Source: Bacteroidota bacterium | GTDB taxonomy: Bacteria > Bacteroidota > Bacteroidia > Chitinophagales > Chitinophagaceae | Assembly: GCA_018267965.1 (NCBI GenBank) | Contig: JAFDXK010000001.1 | Location: 496,001 to 560,000 of the forward strand | Length of the DNA: 64,000 nucleotides | Direction: 5' to 3' | Shown: one piece after another, positions 52,620 to 61,444 of the stretch | Layout: each line of letters begins with the position of its first letter | Numbering within the stretch: position 1 is the stretch's first letter | Program-made: the position numbers and the translations under genes | The notes under the pieces: model-generated | Database searches by the model: none | Seen by the model: only the letters and a program-made list of their open reading frames with translations | What the model was told of the DNA's origin: nothing

Positions 52620-53942
52620 CTATAGTATTAGGGGTCTAGCACCTGCGATAATTGCCTTTCTTGCTAAAAATTCAATTAGCTCTAAATCATGTTTAAGATT
52701 CTTTATCTCTGTCGAGTAAGGTAAAATTAATTCACTTTCATCTTCTTCTTTTGAATGGACTATTCTACAACGAATTTCGTATATTCTTAAGGCTGTTTCT
52801 ATACGTATGTCATTATCTATAGATGAAAAATTCATTTTTTGTTTACTAATACTTTTAGATTTTTTTTGTTGATCAAAGAAGTCTTTTCGCTCCTCATTTT
52901 CAGTATAATATTTGTATAAAGATTCTATGTCAACTATGTTTTGAATAGTCGCTTTTATTTGACTTTTTTCATCTCCAATAGATTTCCCTTTAGCAGAAAC
53001 TTTAATAATATTAATTATTTGAGCAATGTCTGTGTCTTTTGTCGTATCAAAGAAGGGGTCTTTTAGCAATAGCTTTATTCTATTTTGAGCTTCTGTAAAT
53101 GAATATAATGGAAAATAAAACTCCATAACTTGATAAAAAGCTAAAAACTGGAGAAGTGGCATGTTGGATGAAGTTCGTGCATACCAGTAAAGTGCAATTG
53201 GTTCTTTGTCATACTCATATTTAAGAGCAGAAAAATCTAGTTTATTTTGAATTGCGCTTCTTTGTTTTATTCCTTTTATAATTTGTCTATCCATTACCAA
53301 GTGTAAAGGGATATTAGTTGCTAAGTCTATTTGGAATAATACCGCGTTTGAAATTTTCAATAGTAATTCTAACGCATTATCATGCGTTTTTAATTCGACA
53401 CCTTCCATTCTTATTGTCAGTCGTGGGCGTATTCTTGTCGAAAATAAAAAAAGATCTCTTTGGAAATTATTTAAAATAGCATATTCTAAACTTGAATTTC
53501 CAATAAAAATTTTTAGTCCTTCTTTAGGTGATGGAAATTCGTATTGAGTTGCAACTCCACCTTCCTTAACAGTTTCAGGAAAATCTGGGAAGAAATTTTT
53601 CAACCTACGAAGTATGCTTCTCGGCATAAGTAAATTGTCTTGTCCCTCAATTTCACATTCAATATATTTTAATTCTTCAGACCATATAGCCTCATACCCC
53701 TTTATGAATCTAAAGTGTTCTATTTTACTTTCAATTACTTGATCTATTTCATCGTTATCAGCAATAATGATGTTTCTAGATTCACGTTCTTCAGGTATTG
53801 AAACAATAATATGTTGTTTTTCAGTTGTTACAATTTCTCCACTTTCATTTTCGTGCTCATATTCTTTAGAAAATATCTTTACTTGAAGTTTAGCATCTTC
53901 ATACCTTTTTTTCAGTTGTTCTATTTTACTAATTGTTTCCAT
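52620..53942 (-). CDS. Hypothetical protein with C-terminal HEPN-like motif (possible defence protein)
   Basis: A 440-residue protein of unknown family, without signal peptide or membrane helices and with A/T-rich codons unlike its neighbours. The N-terminal half begins with a coiled-coil-like helix and is mostly beta (VSIPEERESRNIIIADNDE). The C-terminal part is helical, with YQVMEFYFPLYSF and IYEIRCRIVHSKEEDE. The latter contains RX4H (R391 to H396), the motif of HEPN ribonuclease domains, in the same place as in ApeA-type defence proteins. I infer a HEPN-related protein, perhaps antiviral. The gene lies next to a repeat-rich intergenic region. Enzymatic activity is not shown. Confidence 0.6.
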   Translation of the reverse strand: METISKIEQLKKRYEDAKLQVKIFSKEYEHENESGEIVTTEKQHIIVSIPEERESRNIIIADNDEIDQVIESKIEHFRFIKGYEAIWSEELKYIECEIEGQDNLLMPRSILRRLKNFFPDFPETVKEGGVATQYEFPSPKEGLKIFIGNSSLEYAILNNFQRDLFLFSTRIRPRLTIRMEGVELKTHDNALELLLKISNAVLFQIDLATNIPLHLVMDRQIIKGIKQRSAIQNKLDFSALKYEYDKEPIALYWYARTSSNMPLLQFLAFYQVMEFYFPLYSFTEAQNRIKLLLKDPFFDTTKDTDIAQIINIIKVSAKGKSIGDEKSQIKATIQNIVDIESLYKYYTENEERKDFFDQQKKSKSISKQKMNFSSIDNDIRIETALRIYEIRCRIVHSKEEDESELILPYSTEIKNLKHDLELIEFLARKAIIAGARPLIL

Positions 53943-54092
53943 GATAAATACAAATTTTATACGTATTTTTGTTATAATAAATTATATATGATTGTAATTT
54001 TGAATTGGATTATTTACATGAAAAAGTAATCTCAAAAAAACAACAAAATGCTGTTAAGTTATTGATACTCGATAAAGTCGTTAGTAAAATAT

Positions 54093-54125
54093 AAAATCCG
54101 CAACAAAACACAACAAATTGCAACA
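54093..54125 (+). repeat. CAACA array 1 (33-bp repeat unit)
   Basis: It starts AAAATCCGCAACAAAA. CAACA begins at 54101, 54111 and 54121, exactly 10 bp apart, preceded by G, A and G. The same 33-bp layout returns 81 bp downstream with about five differences. One helical turn between units suggests cooperative binding of a protein on one face of the DNA. Confidence 0.75.
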
Positions 54126-54173
54126 TTTTTTACACTAAGTAATTGAGTCCCAATACACCGAAAAATAACTTTC

Positions 54174-54206
54174 AAAATCCGCAACAAAAGACAACATTTC
54201 GCAACA
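54174..54206 (+). repeat. CAACA array 2 (33-bp repeat unit)
   Basis: The second copy of the repeat starts AAAATCCGCAACAAAA. CAACA begins at 54182, 54192 and 54202, again 10 bp apart and again preceded by G, A and G. The distance to the first array (81 bp) is close to eight helical turns. Confidence 0.75.
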
Positions 54207-54315
54207 AATACAGTCAGTTATAATATAAGGCACTCGTTACCCACATATTAAAACCATTTATTAACCTCAATATATCCCTTTTATCTTTCCTATCCCTTAA
54301 GTCCATCCGCACTCC

Positions 54316-54323
54316 TATATTTG
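54316..54323 (+). promoter_or_regulatory. Bacteroidota -7 element of parE
   Basis: TATATTTG, an exact TAnnTTTG match, 7 bases before the parE ATG, implying a very short leader. Confidence 0.55.
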
Positions 54324-54330
54324 CACCCAT

Positions 54331-56220
54331 ATGGCAGCAGAACAGAACCTGTATACGGAAGATAGTATTAAGTCACTTGATTGGCGCGAGCATATACGCC
54401 TTCGCCCCGGTATGTATATCGGCAAACTGGGTGATGGCAGTAGCGTAGATGATGGCATCTACGTATTGTTGAAAGAGGTGATGGATAACTGCATAGATGA
54501 GTATGCAATGGGCTTTGGTAAACGGGTAGAGGTAAGTATCGAAAAAGGTAGCGTTACTGTGCGCGATTACGGACGTGGAATTCCATTGGGTAAGGTGGTG
54601 GATGTGGTGAGTAAGATTAACACAGGTGCTAAATATGATAGTAAGGCTTTCCAGAAATCAGTAGGCCTGAATGGTGTGGGTACAAAAGCGGTAAATGCTC
54701 TAAGCTCTTATTTCAAAGTGGCTGCTTTCCGCGATGGTAAAACCAAAGTGGCGGAGTTTGAGCGTGGCGTGTTGACTAAAGAACATAAAGAAACAAGCAC
54801 TACAGAAGGTAACGGTACATTGGTAACATTTACTCCCGATGATACTGTTTTTAAGCACTACCATTTCATCAACGATTATATAGAGAACCAGGTTTGGAAC
54901 TATTGTTTCCTCAATTCAGGTTTGCAAATCAACCTGAATGGTAAGAACTACGTATCTAAAAATGGTTTGCTTGATTTGTTGCAACGCAAAACCAATCCTG
55001 ATACTTGTCGTTATCCTATCATCCACATGAAGGGTGAGGATATAGAAGTAGCCATGACGCATACTGGCGATTATGGCGAGGATATTTATTCATTTGTGAA
55101 TGGCCAACATACTACACAGGGTGGTACACACCAGGCAGCATTTCGCGAGGCGGTGGTAAAGGTGGTGCGTGATTTTTATAAAAAAGATTATGATGCAGCA
55201 GACATCCGTCAAAGCATTTGTGCTGCTGTAGCAGTACGTGTGCAGGAACCTGTGTTTGAGTCGCAAACAAAAACCAAGTTAGGTTCATTGACTGTTTCTG
55301 AAGGTGGTCAGAGCATGAAATCATTTGTACTCGATTTTCTGGCTAAGGAGTTGGATAACTACCTGCACAAAAACCCATCTACGGCGGATGCGTTAAAGAA
55401 ACGTATCGAACAAAGTGAACGCGAACGTAAGGAATTATCAGGTATACGCAAACTGGCCAACGAACGTGCTAAAAAAGCCAACCTGCATAATAAGAAACTG
55501 CGTGATTGCCGTATACACCTGAACGATGACGTGCCAAACAAAGGCAAAGAAGAATTTCAACAAAAACAATTAGAGAGCACGATATTTATTACCGAGGGTG
55601 ACTCTGCCAGTGGTAGTATCACAAAGAGCCGTAATGTAGAAACACAGGCTGTGTTTAGTCTGCGTGGTAAGCCGCTGAACTGCTATGGTTTGACGAAGAA
55701 AGTGGTATATGAGAATGAAGAGTTCAACCTCTTGCAACACGCTTTGAATATAGAAGAAGGGATGGAAGGCTTGCGTTACAATAACATTGTAATAGCTACA
55801 GATGCCGATGTGGATGGCATGCACATACGTTTGTTGATAATGACCTTCTTCCTGCAGTTCTTCCCAGATCTTGTAAAGAACGGGCATGTGCATATATTGG
55901 ATACGCCGCTATTCCGTGTGCGTAACAAGCAAAAGACTATCTATTGTTATAGTGATGAAGAACGTCAGCGTGCTATTAAGGAGTTGGGTAACAAACCTGA
56001 GATAACACGATTCAAAGGATTGGGTGAAATAAGCCCTGAAGAGTTTGCACAGTTTATAGGTGATGACATGCGCAAAGACCCTGTACTACTTGGTCAGGAA
56101 GCGCAGATTCAAAAACTATTGGAATACTACATGGGCAAGAATACGCCACAACGCCAATTGGATATTATTGATAACCTACGGGTTGAAAAAGATTTAGCTG
56201 AAGAAATAGCAGAAGCCTAA
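54331..56220 (+). CDS. parE: DNA topoisomerase IV subunit B (type IIA topoisomerase ATPase subunit)
   Basis: ParE is the ATPase half of topoisomerase IV, which separates linked daughter chromosomes. The 629-residue protein has the GHKL ATPase motifs ([39 protein letters not shown]), the transducer region ([12 protein letters not shown]) and the TOPRIM domain ([25 protein letters not shown]). Length and sequence fit ParE better than GyrB, which in this phylum is about 650 residues. The usual partner parC does not follow. Instead a small unknown gene starts 11 bases later. Confidence 0.9.
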   Translation: MAAEQNLYTEDSIKSLDWREHIRLRPGMYIGKLGDGSSVDDGIYVLLKEVMDNCIDEYAMGFGKRVEVSIEKGSVTVRDYGRGIPLGKVVDVVSKINTGAKYDSKAFQKSVGLNGVGTKAVNALSSYFKVAAFRDGKTKVAEFERGVLTKEHKETSTTEGNGTLVTFTPDDTVFKHYHFINDYIENQVWNYCFLNSGLQINLNGKNYVSKNGLLDLLQRKTNPDTCRYPIIHMKGEDIEVAMTHTGDYGEDIYSFVNGQHTTQGGTHQAAFREAVVKVVRDFYKKDYDAADIRQSICAAVAVRVQEPVFESQTKTKLGSLTVSEGGQSMKSFVLDFLAKELDNYLHKNPSTADALKKRIEQSERERKELSGIRKLANERAKKANLHNKKLRDCRIHLNDDVPNKGKEEFQQKQLESTIFITEGDSASGSITKSRNVETQAVFSLRGKPLNCYGLTKKVVYENEEFNLLQHALNIEEGMEGLRYNNIVIATDADVDGMHIRLLIMTFFLQFFPDLVKNGHVHILDTPLFRVRNKQKTIYCYSDEERQRAIKELGNKPEITRFKGLGEISPEEFAQFIGDDMRKDPVLLGQEAQIQKLLEYYMGKNTPQRQLDIIDNLRVEKDLAEEIAEA

Positions 56221-56231
56221 AAAAGAACCCA

Positions 56232-56720
56232 ATGAGATACACAGCCAAAGGGCAACATAATAAAGACTTCGAATTGTTTGATGTAGATGGCAATTCGTTA
56301 GGCCGATTGGATTATGAAGGATGGTTTTCAATGAAAGTATCCATATTAATAGGTGATGATAAATATGACATACAGTCTTCCAGTTTCTGGCAAACAAAAC
56401 TTGAAGTATTAAAAGGCGACAGAGTAGTTGCTGATTTGAAATATAACTTCGGCGGTAACATGGTTGTCAATTATCATGATGTAGGAACATACTTATTTAA
56501 ACCTTCTTTCTGGCACTCTAAATTTTCATTACACACAGAGCATGAAAAAGAGATCATTATGCTCAAGCCGGATTTTCAGTGGCGTACGTTCAAGTTCGAT
56601 TATGATATAGAAACGGACGATAATTACCTGGAAGGTAAAAATCCATTACTAGTACTGATATTGATTTATTGCTGCAACCATATGAAACAACGTGGAGCAG
56701 GTGCGTCAGCAGCCATGTAA
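56232..56720 (+). CDS. Small beta-rich protein of unknown function (possibly LURP/Tubby-like fold)
   Basis: A 162-residue protein without a signal peptide. It is dominated by short strands (DFELFDVDGNSLGRLDYEG, KYDIQSSSFWQTKLEVLKG) and ends with a hydrophobic helix (NPLLVLILIYCCNHM). A beta-barrel-like domain closed by a C-terminal hydrophobic helix is the layout of LURP/Tubby-type folds, but this is a weak guess. It lies 11 bases after parE and 19 bases before the pentapeptide gene, so the three genes are almost surely one transcript. Confidence 0.7.
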   Translation: MRYTAKGQHNKDFELFDVDGNSLGRLDYEGWFSMKVSILIGDDKYDIQSSSFWQTKLEVLKGDRVVADLKYNFGGNMVVNYHDVGTYLFKPSFWHSKFSLHTEHEKEIIMLKPDFQWRTFKFDYDIETDDNYLEGKNPLLVLILIYCCNHMKQRGAGASAAM

Positions 56721-56739
56721 TCACAAATAGTTTAGCACC

Positions 56740-57312
56740 ATGAGTGATAAGTATATTGTTAAGCAAAAAATAGAACAGGTTGATTATAGTCAAAAAGGCT
56801 TTGATACTGCTGAATATGAAACCTGTAGTTTTAGCGATTGTGTGTTTAGTGGTTTGAATTTGAAGGGCGCTTCATTTACAGATTGCACATTCAGCAATTG
56901 TGATATAAGCAATGCTAGGCTTGACCAAGTTACTCTTAATAATGTCGTATTTAGCAATTGCAAACTACTAGGTATAGACTTCAGTAAATGCAATCCATTC
57001 CTGCTTTCTTTTGCTTTTGATAATTGCCAACTGAATTACTCATCCTTCTATAAATTAAAAGTGAGCGGCACCAAGTTTGTCAACTGCATTATGGAAGAGG
57101 TTGACTTCACTGAAACAGAATTAAAAGAAGCTGTATTTGATAATTGCAACTTGCTGAACGCTACATTCGACGGCACAAATATGGAGAATGCTGACTTTCG
57201 CAATGCTGCTAATTTCTCTATTAATCCTGAGAAGAACAGAATAAAGCGAGCTAAGTTTTCAATGTATGGATTGGCGGGGCTGCTACATCAATACGATTTA
57301 GAGATAGAATAA
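56740..57312 (+). CDS. Pentapeptide-repeat protein, Qnr-like
   Basis: A 190-residue protein that consists almost entirely of pentapeptide repeats, A(D/N)LXX or FXXC type (CSFSDCVFSGLNLKGASFTD, ADFRNAANFS), with an interruption near the middle as in Qnr. Such right-handed quadrilateral beta-helices can mimic DNA and bind type II topoisomerases. Qnr and MfpA proteins do this and lower quinolone sensitivity. Being in the parE transcript fits a role with topoisomerase IV, but this is an inference. The C-terminal YGLAGLLHQYDLEIE is not a pentapeptide motif. Confidence 0.82.
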   Translation: MSDKYIVKQKIEQVDYSQKGFDTAEYETCSFSDCVFSGLNLKGASFTDCTFSNCDISNARLDQVTLNNVVFSNCKLLGIDFSKCNPFLLSFAFDNCQLNYSSFYKLKVSGTKFVNCIMEEVDFTETELKEAVFDNCNLLNATFDGTNMENADFRNAANFSINPEKNRIKRAKFSMYGLAGLLHQYDLEIE

Positions 57313-57317
57313 GTTCT

Positions 57318-58988
57318 TTACTTGCGCTTTGCATTTTGGTTCTGAAGGAATGCTTCAAACTCATTTAGTGTATAACTACTTAAGTTACGTTTAGCAGTTA
57401 ACCCACCTTTTTGCGCAGCCATCACACCAAAGTACACATCGTCATATCCACTTGTAACGTGTGCATCGGGGTCGATAGATAGCATTGCTCCCTGCTGCAC
57501 GGTGTATTCTATCCATGTCCAGTCAAGGTCCAGTCGACGCGGATGTGCGTTTATTTCTATTACCACATTATGCTTCACACATTCGTCAATGACAGCTTTA
57601 TGGTCCAGCGGGTAACCTTCACGACTTAATAATAACCTGCCTGTTGGGTGCCCCAGTATAGTTGTGTATGGATTGCGAATGGCAGTGAGCACCCTGTCCA
57701 TAGCTTTCTCCTGTGTCATCTTCAGGTTGCTATGTACCGAAGCAATTACGAGGTCGAAGGACTTTAATACATCTGGCGTATAATCAAGGTTGCCATCACC
57801 CAATATGTCTGCCTCAATGCTTTTGAATATTTTGAATGGGGCAAGTTTAGCATTGAGTTCATTAATCTCTACATGTTGCTTAGCTATGCGTTCAGGTGTT
57901 AAACCATTGGCATAATATGCAGACTGTGAGTGGTCGCTGATGACGAGGTATTCGTAACCCTTATCAATAGCTGCTTTTGCCATATCTGCCAATGTATTCA
58001 TGCCGTCACTCCAGTTAGAGTGGGAGTGTATGATACTCTTAACGTCGTTGGGTTGTATGAGGTTTGGTAAAGTATTTGCTACAGCTTTTTGTAAGACAGC
58101 AGCATCTTCGCGCATGGCAGGGTGTATATAAGCTAGCTTGTTAGCTGTAAATATTTCTTCTTCGCTTTTCAGGTTGTCAGGTATAGTATAAGTGGCATTA
58201 AATGCTTTGAGAAATTCATTACTTGCAGAAGTAGTAAACAATGTTTTGTAAAATGCTTCAGTAGCAATACAATGGACAATTATCTTCGGTTGATTGGGGG
58301 CTTGTATATACAGTAGCCCATCTTTCTCCTCCAATTGCACACCGGGTGTAACACCAAACTGTTGTTGGATAGTAGCAACAGGTGTGTCTGTTACAATGTC
58401 CAAATGTTCGAGTGTTGGCATTTGCCTTCTGTAAGCTCCTGATAAAGAGAATAACTTACCTGGATTTACGCGCTGCAGGCCATTAAGTAACGTATTTGCA
58501 ATAGGCTGTACTTCTGCCCATAGATGAAAACCTGCATTGTTGCGTATGAACTGTATGCTTTGTAGAATTGCTTCTTGTGTTTTAGCACCGAAGCCTTTAT
58601 AGTTTACCAAACGATTTTCATCACAGGCATATTCTAACTCGCCAAGACTTTCAATGCCCATTTCTTTCCATATTACTGCTACCTTCTTTGGCCCGAGGCC
58701 CTTTACCTGCATAATATCAAGTACACCTTTGGGTGTACGTGCCAGCATTTCTTCCAGTGCTTGCAATTTGCCTGTAGTTTGCAGTTCACGAATATGCCTG
58801 CCCATACTTTCGCCTATACCTTTCTGAGCAAAGAGTACAGCATCATCCATGTCAGCTACTTCTTGCTCAAATTTTTCGAGATAAAAAGCTGCTATGCTGT
58901 AAGACTTGGCGCGGAAAGAATTTTCTCCGTGCAAATCCATAAGCTTTGATAGAAAGGTTAAATGGTCGGCTATTTCGTAATTGGTCAT
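57318..58988 (-). CDS. PolX-like protein: PHP domain with degraded polymerase site
   Basis: Bacterial PolX joins a family X DNA polymerase to a C-terminal PHP exonuclease. I use ATG 58988, since the earlier in-frame codon is TTG, giving 556 residues. The N-terminal helix-hairpin-helix region (MQVKGLGPKKVAVIWKEMG) is present. The polymerase motif normally read as GSxRR...GDxD is here GAYRRQMPTLEHLD: the Ser is Ala and the first catalytic Asp is His, so nucleotidyl transfer is doubtful. PHP motifs are intact (IHSHSNWSDG, VISDHSQSAYY, ASVHSNLKM, INAHPRRLDL, SIDPDAH). It may act only as a nuclease or phosphoesterase. Confidence 0.88.
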   Translation of the reverse strand: MTNYEIADHLTFLSKLMDLHGENSFRAKSYSIAAFYLEKFEQEVADMDDAVLFAQKGIGESMGRHIRELQTTGKLQALEEMLARTPKGVLDIMQVKGLGPKKVAVIWKEMGIESLGELEYACDENRLVNYKGFGAKTQEAILQSIQFIRNNAGFHLWAEVQPIANTLLNGLQRVNPGKLFSLSGAYRRQMPTLEHLDIVTDTPVATIQQQFGVTPGVQLEEKDGLLYIQAPNQPKIIVHCIATEAFYKTLFTTSASNEFLKAFNATYTIPDNLKSEEEIFTANKLAYIHPAMREDAAVLQKAVANTLPNLIQPNDVKSIIHSHSNWSDGMNTLADMAKAAIDKGYEYLVISDHSQSAYYANGLTPERIAKQHVEINELNAKLAPFKIFKSIEADILGDGNLDYTPDVLKSFDLVIASVHSNLKMTQEKAMDRVLTAIRNPYTTILGHPTGRLLLSREGYPLDHKAVIDECVKHNVVIEINAHPRRLDLDWTWIEYTVQQGAMLSIDPDAHVTSGYDDVYFGVMAAQKGGLTAKRNLSSYTLNEFEAFLQNQNAKRK

Positions 58989-59045
58989 CGGCTGCAAATG
59001 TGCAGTTCAAATATCAATACTAAACCCCGAAAAGAAAAATGAAAT

Positions 59046-59744
59046 TTAGCTTTCTGCTAATTGAGATGCACGTTCTTTTACCCAACCCAATACTTTTTCC
59101 AGTTGCTCTTCTTTGCTAAGGCTGCTGTTGTCTAATACTATAGCATCTGAAGCTTGTCTGAGAGGGCTTTCTTCGCGGCTGCTATCTATATAATCGCGCA
59201 ATTGCAGGTTGTGCATTACCTCATCCAATGTAATGCTGGGGTTGGTGGCATATAGTTCTTCAAAACGTCTTTTAACTCTTACTTCTGGGTCTGCAGTCAT
59301 AAATATCTTCAATTCCGCATCGGGGAATACTGTAGTGCCAATATCCCTTCCGTCCATCACTATGCCTTTCTTCTTGCCAAGCCTTTTTTGTTGTGCCGTA
59401 GCAAACCCTCTTACCTCTTTTATCGCAGCTACTTCACTTACTTTCTCAGCTACAATCATTTCGCGTATTTGATGTTCCACGTTTTCGTCGTTCAGATGAA
59501 TTTCTGACTGATGTGTTGCGTCATTGTATTCAAAAGAAAGATGAATGTCTTTTAACGCCTGCAGTATTTCATCACCATCTTTTATATCTACATTATTGCG
59601 CAGGAAATATAATGTAATGGCCCTGTACATCGCACCGCTGTCAATGTAGTTATAACCAAGCCTTGCAGCTACTTCTTTTGCCACTGTACTCTTGCCGCAT
59701 GATGAGTATCCGTCTATCGCTATAATGATTTTAGGTATTGCCAT
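59046..59744 (-). CDS. cmk: Cytidylate kinase
   Basis: Cmk phosphorylates CMP and dCMP for nucleotide synthesis. The 232-residue protein has the P-loop AIDGYSSCGKSTVAK (residues 9-23), the family signature YNYIDSGAMYRAITLYFLR, VMDGRDIGTTVFPDAELK and ADPEVRVKRR, and it ends with an SRxxSPL-type segment (DYIDSSREESPLRQA). Length fits. It is followed by the polX-like gene 57 bases downstream on the same strand and preceded by the M20 dipeptidase with a terminator between them. Confidence 0.95.
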   Translation of the reverse strand: MAIPKIIIAIDGYSSCGKSTVAKEVAARLGYNYIDSGAMYRAITLYFLRNNVDIKDGDEILQALKDIHLSFEYNDATHQSEIHLNDENVEHQIREMIVAEKVSEVAAIKEVRGFATAQQKRLGKKKGIVMDGRDIGTTVFPDAELKIFMTADPEVRVKRRFEELYATNPSITLDEVMHNLQLRDYIDSSREESPLRQASDAIVLDNSSLSKEEQLEKVLGWVKERASQLAES

Positions 59745-59820
59745 TAGGGCAAATTTCCGTTATCTAAACGGTAAATAAAACATTGTGTTTGTTACAAAAT
59801 TGTAGTAAATTATTTGGCAT

Positions 59821-59846
59821 AAAAGAAAAGGGGCATTGCGCCCCTT
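59821..59846 (-). terminator. Terminator of the M20 dipeptidase gene
   Basis: A 7-bp stem, AAGGGGC / GCCCCTT, with an ATTGC loop. On the minus strand it is followed by TTCTTTTATG, 26 bases after the stop. Confidence 0.78.
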
Positions 59847-59871
59847 CCTTATTTATTATTTTACGTACTGA

Positions 59872-61245
59872 TTAGTTCTTACTCATTTCCGCTAGGTTCT
59901 TATGGAAATGCGGTATTGTTTCAATGCCTTTAAAGTAATTGAAGATATCATACTTCTCGTTTGGTGAGTGGATGTTATCATTATCCAAACCAAAACCAAG
60001 TAATACAGTTTTCAGTCCCAATGTTTTTTCGAACAATGCGATGATAGGAATACTTCCACCACCACGTGTAGGTATCGGGTCTTTGCCAAATGCTGTTTGA
60101 ATAGCTTTTGCAGCAGCTTTGTATGCTATAGAATCTGTAGGCGTAACAACAGGTTCACCTCCATGATGTTCTGTAACAGTTACTTTAACACCTGCAGGAG
60201 CGATGCTCTCAAAATGTTTCTGGAACAATGCAGCTATTTCTTTGGCACCTTGATTAGGTACTAAGCGCATAGATATTTTAGCATTGGCTTTAGAAGGCAA
60301 TACTGTTTTAGCACCTTCGCCTGTATAGCCACCCCAGATACCATTTACATCAAGGGTAGGACGTATGCCTGTGCGCTCTAACGTAGTGTAGCCTTTTTCG
60401 CCGCGTACGTCGTCTATGCCTAATTCTTTCTTGTACTCTTCCAAATCAAATGGAGCAGCGTTCAATGCTTTGCGATCAGCCTCGCTCAACTCTTGCACTT
60501 TATCATAGAAGCCCGGAATAGTAATGTGGTTATTCTCATCATGCAAAGAAGCAATCATCTTAGCCAATATGTTGATTGGGTTGGCTACAGCACCGCCGTA
60601 TACACCACTGTGCAGGTCACGATTCGGTCCTACTACTTCTACTTCCATATAAGCCAATCCACGCAGACCTGTTTCCAGTGAAGGATGTTCCATGCTTATC
60701 ATCGAAGTGTCAGAAACCAATACGATATCAGCTTTCAACTTTTGCTTATTGTCTTCGAGGAATTTACCCAGGTTCACAGAGCCAACTTCTTCTTCACCCT
60801 CTACCATCATTTTGATGTTGCAAGGAAGCGTATTGGTTTTCACCATTACTTCCAATGCTTTTACGTGCATGAACACTTGGCCTTTATCATCGCATGCACC
60901 ACGAGCATATATTTTCTCATCTTTTATCACCGGCTCGAACGGACCACTGTGCCATAACTCCAAAGGGTCGGCAGGCTGTACATCATAGTGGCCGTAAACT
61001 AATACTGTTGGCAACGACGGGTCAATTATTTTCTCACCATATACTATCGGGTGTCCTGCTGTCGGGCATATCTCTGCCGTATCGCATCCGGCAGCTAGTA
61101 AACTGGCTTTTACAGCTTCTGCGCAACGTGCTACATCAGCTTTATATTTACTGTCGGCACTAACAGATGGTATGCGCAACAGGTCTAATAATTCGTCAAG
61201 AAAACGCTGCTTATTGGCAGCCAGGTAATCGTTCCAAACTTGCAT
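59872..61245 (-). CDS. M20-family dipeptidase
   Basis: A cytosolic zinc peptidase that hydrolyses dipeptides. I choose ATG 61245; the upstream in-frame start is TTG and lies too close to a promoter-like element. The 457-residue protein has the metal-binding motifs LVYGHYDVQPADP and YARGACDDKGQVF, the catalytic Glu pair in MVEGEEEVGS, VSDTSMISMEHPSLETGLRG, a dimerisation-domain His in VGPNRDLHSGVYGG, and a late metal His in NDNIHSPNEKY. It is complete and fits PepV/CNDP-like dipeptidases. It could use products of the DPP11-like peptidase, as an inference. Confidence 0.92.
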   Translation of the reverse strand: MQVWNDYLAANKQRFLDELLDLLRIPSVSADSKYKADVARCAEAVKASLLAAGCDTAEICPTAGHPIVYGEKIIDPSLPTVLVYGHYDVQPADPLELWHSGPFEPVIKDEKIYARGACDDKGQVFMHVKALEVMVKTNTLPCNIKMMVEGEEEVGSVNLGKFLEDNKQKLKADIVLVSDTSMISMEHPSLETGLRGLAYMEVEVVGPNRDLHSGVYGGAVANPINILAKMIASLHDENNHITIPGFYDKVQELSEADRKALNAAPFDLEEYKKELGIDDVRGEKGYTTLERTGIRPTLDVNGIWGGYTGEGAKTVLPSKANAKISMRLVPNQGAKEIAALFQKHFESIAPAGVKVTVTEHHGGEPVVTPTDSIAYKAAAKAIQTAFGKDPIPTRGGGSIPIIALFEKTLGLKTVLLGFGLDNDNIHSPNEKYDIFNYFKGIETIPHFHKNLAEMSKN

Positions 61246-61263
61246 GAAAAATGATTTAGGGGT

Positions 61264-61271
61264 CAAATGTA
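61264..61271 (-). promoter_or_regulatory. Bacteroidota -7 element of the M20 dipeptidase
   Basis: On the minus strand it reads TACATTTG, an exact TAnnTTTG match, 18 bases before ATG 61245. It supports that start codon. Confidence 0.5.
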
Positions 61272-61410
61272 AATAATTAGGGTATTCTGAATGCCTAAAA
61301 AATGAGATTTCCCCTTATTTTAACCCTAATTTGTCATATTGGTTTTATGCGCTATAACCTATTGATAATCAGCTATAAAAAAACGATTACCAATTAATAG
61401 TGTTTTATGC

Positions 61411-61418
61411 TAACTTTG
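61411..61418 (+). promoter_or_regulatory. Bacteroidota -7 element of queA
   Basis: TAACTTTG, an exact TAnnTTTG match, 26 bases before the queA ATG, with a TTA about 21 bases upstream as a weak -33. Confidence 0.55.
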
Positions 61419-61444
61419 CACACTTTTAAAGTATTCTGTAATAT

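Larger units (their letters stand above)
53943..54330. other. 388-bp A/T-rich intergenic region with CAACA arrays, no gene
   Basis: This region lies between the divergent HEPN-like gene and parE and holds no coding sequence that I can support. It contains two direct repeats of about 33 bp, an extra CAACA at 54041 and the parE promoter element at its right end. The base composition is clearly more A/T-rich than in flanking core genes. It may mark an old integration site or a control region. Confidence 0.7.
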
